This document shows positions 8,537 to 17,607 of a stretch of 22,656 nucleotides of DNA, in pieces. Origin of the DNA: an uncultured Porphyromonadaceae bacterium (lineage in GTDB: Bacteria > Bacteroidota > Bacteroidia > Bacteroidales > Muribaculaceae). The translations under genes and the position numbers were made by a program. The notes under the pieces were generated by a model, which was not told the DNA's origin, did no database searches, and saw only the letters and a list, made by a program, of their open reading frames with translations. Position 1 is the first letter of the stretch, and each line of letters begins with the position of its first letter. The DNA lies in assembly GCA_937989585.1 (NCBI GenBank), contig CALKRW010000028.1:1-22656 (forward strand). The letters are read 5' to 3'.

Positions 8537-9733
8537 ATGAAAGCCAAACTCATAATCCTTTCTGCTGTTCTCTGCCCCGCTGTCGCGCTCGCCGAGAATG
8601 TCAAAAACGAATTCAACCCCATACAGACCGGCGTCACATCCCTGTCGATCGCTCCGGATGCCCGCGGCGCCTCGATGGGTGACCTCGGCGCCGCTACCGA
8701 CCCTGACGCCAACTCTCAGTTCTGGAATCCCTCGAAGTATGCCTTCGCATACTCGCAGAGCGCTGTCTCCATCAACTACACGCCCTGGCTCCGCAAACTT
8801 GTCAACGACATCTTCCTCGCCGACCTCTCGGCCTACTACAAACTGGGTTCAGGCGACAACCAGGCACTGTCGGCATCGTTGCGCTATTTCTCGCTCGGCG
8901 AGGTCAACACCTCGGGTCCGACCGGCGACGCCGGCCAGAGCCTCAACCCCTACGAACTATCGTTCGACGTGGGCTACTCACGCAAACTCTCGGAGAAGTT
9001 CTCCATGGGCGTCGTGTTCCGCTACATCTACTCCGATCTCGGTTTCTCCGAATCGGACTCGGGCGACCAGATAACCGGCGCCTCGGCCTTCTCGGCCGAC
9101 ATCTCGGGCTACTACAACACCTATCCCATCATCGGACGCAACGAGTGCCAGTGGGCGTGGGGCTGGAACATCTCCAACATCGGTACCAAGGTATCCTATG
9201 ACAACGGCAACGCCCCGGCCTTCCTTCCCACCAACCTGCGTATAGGAACCTCGTTCACATTCCCGCTGGCCGACTACCACAATCTCTCGCTCAACCTCGA
9301 CGCCAACAAACTCCTCGTCCCGGCACGTCCCCGCGAGAGCGACTACGACACCGAGACCACCGAGGGCCAGCAGCAGTACCTCGACGCCCTCGAGGACTGG
9401 GAGAACATGTCGTCCATCACCGGCATATTCAAGTCGTTCTCCGACGCACCCGGCGGATTCAAGGAGGAACTCCGCGAGATCACATGGTCGTTCGGCGCCG
9501 AGTACAACTACAACCAGCAGTTCTTCCTCCGCGCGGGATACTTCTATGAGAACGAGTTCAAGGGCAACCGCCAGTACTTTGGCTTCGGCGCCGGCTTCTC
9601 GCTCAACGTGGTACGCCTCGACGCATCCTACATGCTTGCCACCGCCCAGACATCTCCCCTCGACCAGACTCTCCGCTTCACCCTCACCTTTGACCTTGAC
9701 GGTCTCCGCGACATCCTCGGACGCCGCAGATAA
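8537..9733 (+). CDS. porV: T9SS outer membrane beta-barrel shuttle protein PorV
   Basis: This 398-residue FadL-like outer-membrane barrel has the usual PorV length. PorV collects cargo leaving the SprA translocon and delivers it to the PorU attachment complex. A signal peptide ends near residue 19 (VALA). The mature start contains the family signature: TGVTSLSIAPDARGASMGDLG (residues about 32-52), then SQFWNPSKYAF. Alternating beta-strand patterns run to the C-terminus, which ends in TLRFTLTFDLDGLRDILGRRR. An acidic, glutamine-rich insertion, DYDTETTEGQQQYLDALEDW, is typical of an extracellular loop. It follows the second PorU gene on the same strand and is followed by ispF after 34 bp, the conserved porU-porV-ispF arrangement. 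Confidence 0.95.
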   Translation: MKAKLIILSAVLCPAVALAENVKNEFNPIQTGVTSLSIAPDARGASMGDLGAATDPDANSQFWNPSKYAFAYSQSAVSINYTPWLRKLVNDIFLADLSAYYKLGSGDNQALSASLRYFSLGEVNTSGPTGDAGQSLNPYELSFDVGYSRKLSEKFSMGVVFRYIYSDLGFSESDSGDQITGASAFSADISGYYNTYPIIGRNECQWAWGWNISNIGTKVSYDNGNAPAFLPTNLRIGTSFTFPLADYHNLSLNLDANKLLVPARPRESDYDTETTEGQQQYLDALEDWENMSSITGIFKSFSDAPGGFKEELREITWSFGAEYNYNQQFFLRAGYFYENEFKGNRQYFGFGAGFSLNVVRLDASYMLATAQTSPLDQTLRFTLTFDLDGLRDILGRRR

Positions 9734-9767
9734 TACCCCGCACACGTACTAAACCAAATCAAGATGT

Positions 9768-10271
9768 ATGTATCGAATAGGAAACGGCTTTGACGTCCAC
9801 CGTCTTGTCGAGGGCAGACCCCTCGTCATCTGTGGAGTCAGAATCGAACATAATCTCGGCCTCCTCGGCCACAGCGACGCCGATGTCGCTATCCACGCTC
9901 TCTGCGACGCCCTTCTCGGCGCCGCAGCGCTTGGTGATATAGGGAAGCACTTTCCCGACACGGATCCCCGCTACAAGGGCATCGACTCGCGCCTTCTTCT
10001 GCGCCATGTCGTCGGCCTGCTTGCCGCCCGCGGCTGGCGCCCCGTCAACGTCGACGTCACCATCATGGCCCAGGCCCCGAAGATGGCCCCGCACATCGAG
10101 GCAATGCGCGCCAACCTCGCCGCCGATCTCTCTCCCGCCGGCGGCCCCGGGACATTCCCCCTTGACTGCGTCTCCGTGAAGGCAACGACCACCGAGCATC
10201 TCGGCTTCACCGGTCGCGGCGAAGGCATCGCCGCCCAGGCAACGGCGCTACTAACAAGTATCAAGTCATAG
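9768..10271 (+). CDS. ispF: 2-C-methyl-D-erythritol 2,4-cyclodiphosphate synthase
   Basis: This 167-residue enzyme of the MEP isoprenoid pathway converts CDP-ME 2-phosphate to the cyclodiphosphate and CMP. It acts as a cytosolic trimer with active sites between subunits. Zinc ligands are visible as Asp9 and His11 (GFDVHRL) and His43 (GHSDADVAIHALCDALLGA). The substrate/CDP-binding motif KATTTEHLGFTGRGEG near the C-terminus is intact. The start at 9768 gives MYRIGNGFDVH, the normal N-terminus; another ATG 4 bp upstream is out of frame. The gene lies 34 bp after porV, and this linkage looks positional rather than functional. Confidence 0.97.
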   Translation: MYRIGNGFDVHRLVEGRPLVICGVRIEHNLGLLGHSDADVAIHALCDALLGAAALGDIGKHFPDTDPRYKGIDSRLLLRHVVGLLAARGWRPVNVDVTIMAQAPKMAPHIEAMRANLAADLSPAGGPGTFPLDCVSVKATTTEHLGFTGRGEGIAAQATALLTSIKS

Positions 10272-10301
10272 TTACAAGTTACGAAGTAAAAAACTTAGTA
10301 A

Positions 10302-10383
10302 CTCATAACTCTGACCTGAAACTTATAATTCATCACTCTGACTTAAAACTTGCTTAACTCTTCATCACTCTGACCTCTGACCT
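10302..10383. repeat. Degenerate direct repeats between ispF and the CvpA gene
   Basis: Three related units of about 23 bp are centred on the core ACTCTGAC. They lie at 10302-10324, 10329-10351 and 10361-10383, and the first two end in AAACTT. They sit in the 119 bp gap between ispF and the CvpA-family gene, which is AT-richer than the flanking genes. Just upstream, AAGTTAC-type heptamers also recur (10270-10285). No function is evident. Confidence 0.55.
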
Positions 10384-10390
10384 GTAAAAA

Positions 10391-11017
10391 ATGTCTTTAT
10401 TCGACTGGATACTGATAATCATCGCCATCGGCGGCGCATTCTTCGGATACAAACGCGGTCTCATTGCCCAGATCGGCTCACTCGTGGGACTCATCGCCGC
10501 CATTATTTTCTGCCGCATCTTCGCCGGCGATCTCGCCGCGGCTTTCAACTCTCCTTCCGACACTGCCCAGACACGCCTTCTCCACACGGTGTTGAGTTAC
10601 GTGCTCATATTCGCGGTTTGCTACATAGGCTCCCGCATTCTCGTGAGCATATGCAACTTTACGCTCTCGGCGTTGCGGCTGAAAGGCATCGACAATCTCG
10701 CCGGCGCGGTCTTCAAGGTTCTCGAATGGGTGCTTTTCTATTCCCTTTTTCTCAACCTCTGGGTGATGGTCCTACCCGAGACACAGATACGCTCGTCACG
10801 CTCGAGACTCACTGAGACGGTGCTGAACTTCGCCCCCAATGTACTTGGCTCCGAGACTGCCTCCGAAGTCTTCCACTCGGTCGATGCCCTCGGCGACAAG
10901 GCCAGGGAGGCTCTCCCCGCCGACACTACCCGCGAGTCAACCGGTGAGACCGTGCGCGACGCCGTCATCGAGCGGGTCATAGGCTCCGCCACCGGTTCGC
11001 ACGGCGATGAACACTGA
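10391..11017 (+). CDS. CvpA-family inner membrane protein
   Basis: This 208-residue protein begins with the CvpA-type N-terminus FDWILIIIAIGGAFFGYKRGLIAQIGSLVGLIAA. Four hydrophobic segments lie at about residues 3-24, 27-48, 64-88 and 105-128. The family motif GIDNLAGAVFKVLEWVLFYSLF, equivalent to the conserved D-R-x-x-G-x-x-x-G region, precedes the last segment. The C-terminal approximately 80 residues are polar and probably cytoplasmic. CvpA proteins affect colicin V secretion in Escherichia coli and envelope homeostasis elsewhere, and their biochemical role is not settled. The gene lies between ispF and the suf operon and is transcribed in the same direction. ATG at 10391 directly follows an A-rich stretch. 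Confidence 0.85.
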   Translation: MSLFDWILIIIAIGGAFFGYKRGLIAQIGSLVGLIAAIIFCRIFAGDLAAAFNSPSDTAQTRLLHTVLSYVLIFAVCYIGSRILVSICNFTLSALRLKGIDNLAGAVFKVLEWVLFYSLFLNLWVMVLPETQIRSSRSRLTETVLNFAPNVLGSETASEVFHSVDALGDKAREALPADTTRESTGETVRDAVIERVIGSATGSHGDEH

Positions 11018-11102
11018 CCCCCGCTGAGACGTTAATTCTCATGACGTAAAGGGCGCCAACGCGCCATATCTAACATACTATACATTGTGCATCAATCAAG
11101 AC

Positions 11103-12581
<1,479 letters not shown>

Positions 12582-12636
12582 TAATCCCACATTCTCCATT
12601 CCCATATCTCAATTCTAAAGCAACATAACGCAACAT

Positions 12637-13404
<768 letters not shown>

Positions 13405-13409
13405 ACGCC

Positions 13410-14816
13410 ATGGACGCACTCAGACAATATCTCGACCTCTACGACAGCGCGGCTCCGGCCATCGACGCCCGCTCGCCGCAGACTCTCAATGCCCGGCGCA
13501 CCGCCGCCGCAGGCTTTCTGCGCGAAGAACGTCTTCCCAAGGCAGGTGACGAGGGCTACGTCTTCTCGTCGCCGGAGAAAATGTTCGCCCCGGACCTAGG
13601 CGTGAACATCAACCGCGTTCCCTTCGTCGGCGACGCAATGGCGGCACTCCGCACCGATGTTCCCATGGTCTCGGCTGTGCCACTCGTCGTCACCAACGAC
13701 CATGTCGATCCCCGCCAGCCGGTCTTCAGCCGTCTGCCGAAAGGCCTAACCGTCTGCCCGATGTCACGCGCGGAGGAACTTCTGCCCGGCGTGCTCGAGC
13801 GCTATTACGCCAACATAGCCGACCCGTCGGCAAGCGCCACGGTCGCACTGAACACGCTGCTTGCCCAGGACGGCGTCCTGATTCATGTGTCACGCGGCAC
13901 GCATGTGTCGCGTCCGGTGCAGATTCTCAACCTGCTGTCCTCGGTCAATCCTCTGCTCGCCGTGCGCCGTCTGCTCATCGTCATGGAACAGGACACTTCG
14001 CTGACCCTTGTCTCATGCGATCACACGCATCCCGACTGCGCTCCGTCGACAGTCAGCGCCGTGGTCGAGATCGACCTCGCTCCCGACGCCCACCTCGACT
14101 TCTGCGAACTGGAGGAATCGAAGTGCGATTGCTCGCGGATGATGGACCTTGTCTGCCGCCTCGACGCAATGTCAAGCCTTGAGATGGTGACAGCCACTCT
14201 CTCGTGCGGACACACGCGCAACAACTATCACGTCGAACTCAACGGTGAGGGCGCGTCGATGCGCATGCACGGCCTCGGAATAATCGACGGCAAGAACATC
14301 GCCGACTCTTCCGCCACCGTACTGCACAACGCTCCGCGCTGCTCATCGGACCAACTTTTCAAATACGTCGCCGAGAACGAGGCCCGCGCCGCCTTCGAGG
14401 GCCTTATCCGCGTCGCACACGGCGCCCACCACACCGAGGCATACCAGGCCAACCGCAATGTCCTCGCCTCGGAGAAGGCGCGCATACACACCGCACCCCA
14501 ACTCGAGATCTACTGCGACGAGGTGAAGTGCAGCCACGGCGCCGCCACAGGCCGTCTCGACGAGCAGGCCCTGTTCTACATGCAGCAGCGAGGCATACCT
14601 GTAGCCGAGGCACGCGCCATGCTGATGCAGGCCTTCATGGCCGACATCATCGGCGCTGTCCGCATCGAGCCTCTGCGCAAGGGTCTCGCCGACCTCGTCG
14701 AGCGCCGTCTCAGCCACGGACTCCTCTCGACCTCTGCCGATGCCGACGCCCTCTGCGACACCTGCGGCGCCTGTCCTCCCGCCGACGGAACCGATAACCA
14801 AACCCAGGAAAAATGA
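13410..14816 (+). CDS. sufD: Fe-S cluster assembly protein SufD
   Basis: This 468-residue protein is the SufB-like partner in SufBC2D. The N-terminal half is variable, as in the family. The C-terminal core contains NNYHVELNGEGA, LHNAPRCSSDQLFKYVAENEARAAFEG and ARIHTAPQLEIYCDEVKCSHGAATG. His376 in the last motif matches the conserved histidine at the SufB-SufD interface (from memory of E. coli SufD). LFYMQQRGIPVAEARAM follows, as in SufB. The extreme C-terminus adds a short cysteine-containing tail (CDTCGACPP, about residues 449-457) that I do not recall as a universal SufD feature. The stop codon overlaps the sufS start (ATGA), showing translational coupling. Confidence 0.94.
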   Translation: MDALRQYLDLYDSAAPAIDARSPQTLNARRTAAAGFLREERLPKAGDEGYVFSSPEKMFAPDLGVNINRVPFVGDAMAALRTDVPMVSAVPLVVTNDHVDPRQPVFSRLPKGLTVCPMSRAEELLPGVLERYYANIADPSASATVALNTLLAQDGVLIHVSRGTHVSRPVQILNLLSSVNPLLAVRRLLIVMEQDTSLTLVSCDHTHPDCAPSTVSAVVEIDLAPDAHLDFCELEESKCDCSRMMDLVCRLDAMSSLEMVTATLSCGHTRNNYHVELNGEGASMRMHGLGIIDGKNIADSSATVLHNAPRCSSDQLFKYVAENEARAAFEGLIRVAHGAHHTEAYQANRNVLASEKARIHTAPQLEIYCDEVKCSHGAATGRLDEQALFYMQQRGIPVAEARAMLMQAFMADIIGAVRIEPLRKGLADLVERRLSHGLLSTSADADALCDTCGACPPADGTDNQTQEK

Positions 14817-16045
14817 CAGCACTGACTGACGAAGATATTCTGAGGATACGGAAGGAGTTTCCGATTCTCTCGCGCAAGGTCTACGGCCACGATCTCATCT
14901 ATCTGGACAACACCGCGACCTCGCAGACTCCGCGCCGTGTGGTCGACAAGATTGTCAACTACTACTTCGACCACCACGCCAACGTCCACCGCGGCGTCCA
15001 CTGCCTGTCGCAGGAGGCGACCGACACACAGGAGGGCGTCCGCGCCCGCACCGCCCGCTGGCTCAATGCTCCCGACGCGCAGAGTGTGATTTTCACCCGC
15101 GGTACCACCGAGGCGCTCAACCTCGTGGCCGACTGTTACTGCCGCCTGCTCTTGCCGGGCGACGAGATAGTCCTGACGGTGATGGAGCATCACTCCAACA
15201 TCGTCCCCTGGCAGATGGCCGCCAAGCGCAACGGCCTGAAGATAAAGGTCGCCGGAATCACTGCAGACGGCGCACTCGACATGGACGCACTGCGCGAGTG
15301 CATCGGTCCGCGCACACGCGTCGTGGCCTTCTGCCATGTTTCGAACGTACTCGGCACTGTCAATCCCGTGGCAGAGATCGTCCGCATGGCTCACGAGGCC
15401 GGAGCCGTGGCCGTTGTCGACGGTGCACAGGCGTCGCCCCACACTATGATTGACGTGCAGGCACTCGACTGCGACTTCTACGCCTTCTCGTCGCACAAGA
15501 TGTACGGTCCTACCGGTGTCGGCATCCTTTACGGACGTCGTGAACTGCTCGAGAAGATGCCTCCCTACCAGGGCGGCGGCGAGATGATAGAGCATGTGTC
15601 GTTCAGCGGAACGACCTTCGCCGGACTTCCGTTCAAGTTCGAGGCCGGTACGCCCGACTTCACGGCCATAGCCGCCTTCGGCCAGGCTATGGACTTTATG
15701 GCTGAGGTCGGTGTCGAGCGCATGGCCGAATACGAGCACCGACTTCTCGAATATGCCACCGAGCAGATGAGACTTGCCGTTCCCGACATCCGCATCTTCG
15801 GCACGACACCGGGCAAGTCGCCGCTGATATCGTTCCTCATCGGCAACTCGCATCCCTACGACGCCGGCATGATGCTCGACAAACTCGGCATCGCCGTCCG
15901 CACCGGCCACCACTGCGCCCAGCCGCTGATGGAATACATCGGCATCCCCGGCACCGTCCGCGCCTCCTTCGCCGTCTACAACACTTTCGCTGAAGTAGAC
16001 GCCTTCATCGCCGCCCTGCGCCGCATCGCCCCGCTCCTCGCCTGA
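14813..16045 (+). CDS. sufS: Cysteine desulfurase SufS
   Basis: This is a 410-residue PLP-dependent class V aminotransferase-fold enzyme that takes sulfur from cysteine as a persulfide for Fe-S assembly. The PLP lysine is Lys229 in FYAFSSHKMYGPTGVG, and the persulfide cysteine is Cys368 in VRTGHHCAQPLM. Both positions are close to E. coli SufS (Lys226 and Cys364, from memory). Other family segments are IYLDNTATSQTPRRVV, FTRGTTEALNLVA, VTVMEHHSNIVPWQ and VDGAQASPH. It starts 4 bp inside the end of sufD. No SufE or SufU sulfur carrier lies in the window, so that partner must be encoded elsewhere. Confidence 0.97.
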   Translation: MTALTDEDILRIRKEFPILSRKVYGHDLIYLDNTATSQTPRRVVDKIVNYYFDHHANVHRGVHCLSQEATDTQEGVRARTARWLNAPDAQSVIFTRGTTEALNLVADCYCRLLLPGDEIVLTVMEHHSNIVPWQMAAKRNGLKIKVAGITADGALDMDALRECIGPRTRVVAFCHVSNVLGTVNPVAEIVRMAHEAGAVAVVDGAQASPHTMIDVQALDCDFYAFSSHKMYGPTGVGILYGRRELLEKMPPYQGGGEMIEHVSFSGTTFAGLPFKFEAGTPDFTAIAAFGQAMDFMAEVGVERMAEYEHRLLEYATEQMRLAVPDIRIFGTTPGKSPLISFLIGNSHPYDAGMMLDKLGIAVRTGHHCAQPLMEYIGIPGTVRASFAVYNTFAEVDAFIAALRRIAPLLA

Positions 16046-16089
16046 TTTTCGGCATTCTAATGCCTGCTAATCAGCCGTTAACGCTCAAA

Positions 16090-16207
16090 TTTACACTTTT
16101 GTGTAAAAATCTTATACATTTTATGTGTACACAATTTATGTATAAAAATATTATACACTTTTTGTGTACACATTTTTTGTAAAAAAACTTGCACACTTTT
16201 TGTATAA
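16090..16207. repeat. AT-rich dyad-symmetric repeat array between convergent genes
   Basis: A perfect hairpin, TTTACAC-TTTT-GTGTAAA, lies at 16090-16107. It is followed by two 39 bp direct units at 16112-16150 and 16151-16189, and a partial third unit to about 16207. Each full unit is centred on GTGTACAC (16125-16132 and 16164-16171). The first unit contains a 32 bp imperfect palindrome (16113-16144) with arms TATACAT and ATGTATA. The array lies between sufS (+) and the holin-like gene (-), so it may act as a two-way terminator or as a protein-binding array. An open frame across it translates to low-complexity sequence and is not a gene. Confidence 0.7.
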
Positions 16208-16243
16208 AACAGCGTAAAGTGACTAAGAACCAGTGAAATGGAG

Positions 16244-16681
16244 TCAGCGGAGGTGGCGGGTGGTCTTGTCGATGAGGTGGCGGCGGAGTGGGGCGGCCCA
16301 GCGGTTGTTGCTGCACGAGGCCTCGTTCTCGAGTATGGACAGGAGTTGCCAGAGGACGACCGCGGCGGCTACGAGTTTGGTTATCGTAAGGCCGAGGAAC
16401 AGGGGGCGGCTGTCGAATATGGCCGTGTCGACGCCGTGGGCAAGGAGCAGGGAGGCATAGATCTTGATGAGGGCGGTGATTGTCCTGCCGAATTTATGGG
16501 AGGAGAATTTGCCCGCATCGGGTGCCCCCGGGCGAGTGCGGGCGACGCGGCGGCTCAGTCGCCAGGCTGTCAGGCAGTCGGCGGCAACCATTGCCGTACA
16601 GATGCCGATTAGTGGCAGTGTTGGAGCGAGATATGACAGGAATGGCGTGAGAAACGCGGGAATGATGGTTCGAAGGTGCAT
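16244..16681 (-). CDS. Phage holin-like membrane protein
   Basis: This 145-residue protein has hydrophobic segments at about residues 10-36, 73-90 and 93-114. Between them is a basic loop with the pattern GKFSSHKFGRTITALIKIY. This resembles the small holin-family proteins found with amidases in Bacteroidales prophages. Holins let an endolysin reach the cell wall by permeabilising the inner membrane. The start codon lies 52 bp downstream of the amidase stop, and both genes are on the minus strand, so they probably form one transcript. Its GC content is like that of the housekeeping genes, not the AT-rich island. The family assignment is by pattern, and it could be another small membrane protein. 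Confidence 0.6.
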   Translation of the reverse strand: MHLRTIIPAFLTPFLSYLAPTLPLIGICTAMVAADCLTAWRLSRRVARTRPGAPDAGKFSSHKFGRTITALIKIYASLLLAHGVDTAIFDSRPLFLGLTITKLVAAAVVLWQLLSILENEASCSNNRWAAPLRRHLIDKTTRHLR

Positions 16682-16733
16682 GATGATGTGTGTTTGAATT
16701 GATTAGTAAAATAGAGGTGATTGGAAAACAGTC

Positions 16734-17156
16734 CTATCGGCATTCGGATGCCAGGCCGGCATATTCCGCCGTGGCGTCAAAGCACGGGCATGCCTTGTTT
16801 GCGAAGTCGCGGTGGCCGTGGATTCTGGCATCGGGAAAACGCTTCAGAAGACTAAGAAGGAGTTTGCGGATGGTCCATCGCTGGGCGTCGGTGCGCGTGT
16901 CGCGGGGCTTGCCGTGGGCGTTTAGGCCGCCGATGTAGCAGATGCCTATGGAGTTTGCGTTGTGGCCCTTGCAGTGTGCGCCGATCCGGTTTACCGGGCG
17001 CCCCTGCTCGAGGGTGCCGTCCAGACGGATAACATAATGGTAGCCGATGGTCTCGAATCCCACAAGGCGATGATATTCGGCGATCTGGGCTGCGGAAGTG
17101 TCGATTCCGGGCATAGTGGCGGAACAGTGGATGATGATTTCGTTGATGTGTCGCAT
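16734..17156 (-). CDS. N-acetylmuramoyl-L-alanine amidase, T7-lysozyme type
   Basis: This 140-residue single-domain Amidase_2 (PGRP fold) enzyme cleaves the bond between muramic acid and L-alanine of peptidoglycan. The zinc ligands are His10 (IIIHCSAT), His115 (HGHRDF) and Cys123 (KACPCFD). Tyr39 and Lys121 match the catalytic Tyr46 and Lys128 of T7 lysozyme, with a constant offset of 7 residues (T7 numbering from memory). GAHCKGHNANSIGICYIGG is the substrate-binding segment. There is no signal peptide, so release would need a holin, and the next gene downstream is holin-like. No other phage gene is recognisable nearby. It may be a domesticated lysis pair or a prophage remnant. Confidence 0.92.
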   Translation of the reverse strand: MRHINEIIIHCSATMPGIDTSAAQIAEYHRLVGFETIGYHYVIRLDGTLEQGRPVNRIGAHCKGHNANSIGICYIGGLNAHGKPRDTRTDAQRWTIRKLLLSLLKRFPDARIHGHRDFANKACPCFDATAEYAGLASECR

Positions 17157-17377
17157 AATGATAGTTGATTAAGAATTTAGGCCCGACATTCGAAGATGCC
17201 GGTTTGAGTTGAATAAAAAGATTAAAAATGTTGATTAATAGGTTTTTTAGAATCCTGTTTGAAGGATTGCTGAGTTAAAGGATTAATAAAAAGGTTTATA
17301 ACACACTGAATAAAGGTTTGGAAACACGAGTTGCAGACATCGGCCTCCCCTTGACCTGAGGCCTCCGACTGACAGCG
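17157..17377 (-). other. Long AT-rich non-coding leader upstream of the amidase
   Basis: No gene is seen here on either strand. If the minus-strand promoter at 17378-17385 is used, the transcript has a leader of about 215 nt. It would contain a hairpin with arms GGCCTC and GAGGCC (17342-17363), and an AT-rich middle in which GATTAATA followed by AGGTTT recurs. A second hairpin near the gene (17183-17202) has a 7 bp stem including one G-U pair. Confidence 0.4.
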
Positions 17378-17385
17378 CAAAGATA
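17378..17385 (-). promoter_or_regulatory. Putative -7 promoter element for the amidase-holin pair
   Basis: Read on the minus strand, the sequence is TATCTTTG, an exact match to TAnnTTTG, and it is followed by C as is common in Bacteroidetes promoters. No TTTG -33 element is found about 20 bp upstream, where the sequence is GC-rich. It is therefore only half supported. Confidence 0.4.
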
Positions 17386-17496
17386 ATATAAAAATCCACC
17401 GTGTCCGCCCGGCCGTCCGAATAGATTGGTAAAATTAAACAACTTTAACATTAAACCATCCTATAAGTTAGTCTCGAATTAAATAATCTGTTAAAA

Positions 17497-17528
17497 TTTG
17501 TGATAGTGTCAGATAATCACTATATTTG
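17497..17528 (+). promoter_or_regulatory. Consensus Bacteroidetes promoter of the BspA-like gene, with an internal dyad
   Basis: TTTG at 17497-17500, a 20 bp spacer and TATATTTG at 17521-17528 form a full match to the Bacteroidetes promoter consensus. The spacer holds an inverted repeat, ATAGTG (17503-17508) and CACTAT (17518-17523), overlapping the -7 box; this is an operator-like placement. Transcription would begin near 17535, about 73 nt before the ATG at 17608. Confidence 0.7.
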
Positions 17529-17607
17529 TTGCGCTTACTTCATGATGAAAGTGGCTTTTTTGACCTTAAGACAAATTTATCTGACCTTAAATATCTGCCT
17601 TAAATCT

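Noticed and set aside
11085..11102. TTG start of SufB six codons upstream
   Set aside because: The added residues (MCINQD) have no family match, and the ATG at 11103 gives the expected N-terminus.
16071..16316. Minus-strand frame of 81 codons with many Lys, Cys and Phe
   Set aside because: It is a translation of the AT-rich repeat array, overlaps the holin-like gene, and has no protein-like features.
16238..16612. Plus-strand frame of 124 codons opposite the holin-like gene
   Set aside because: The minus strand encodes membrane segments and a holin-like pattern and pairs with the amidase. The plus frame gives low-complexity Glu/Gly/Arg sequence.
17209..17220. 12 bp match (TTGAATAAAAAG) to the repeat cluster upstream of the ATPase
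   Set aside because: It is a single copy without a partner arm in a long AT-rich stretch, so chance is likely.
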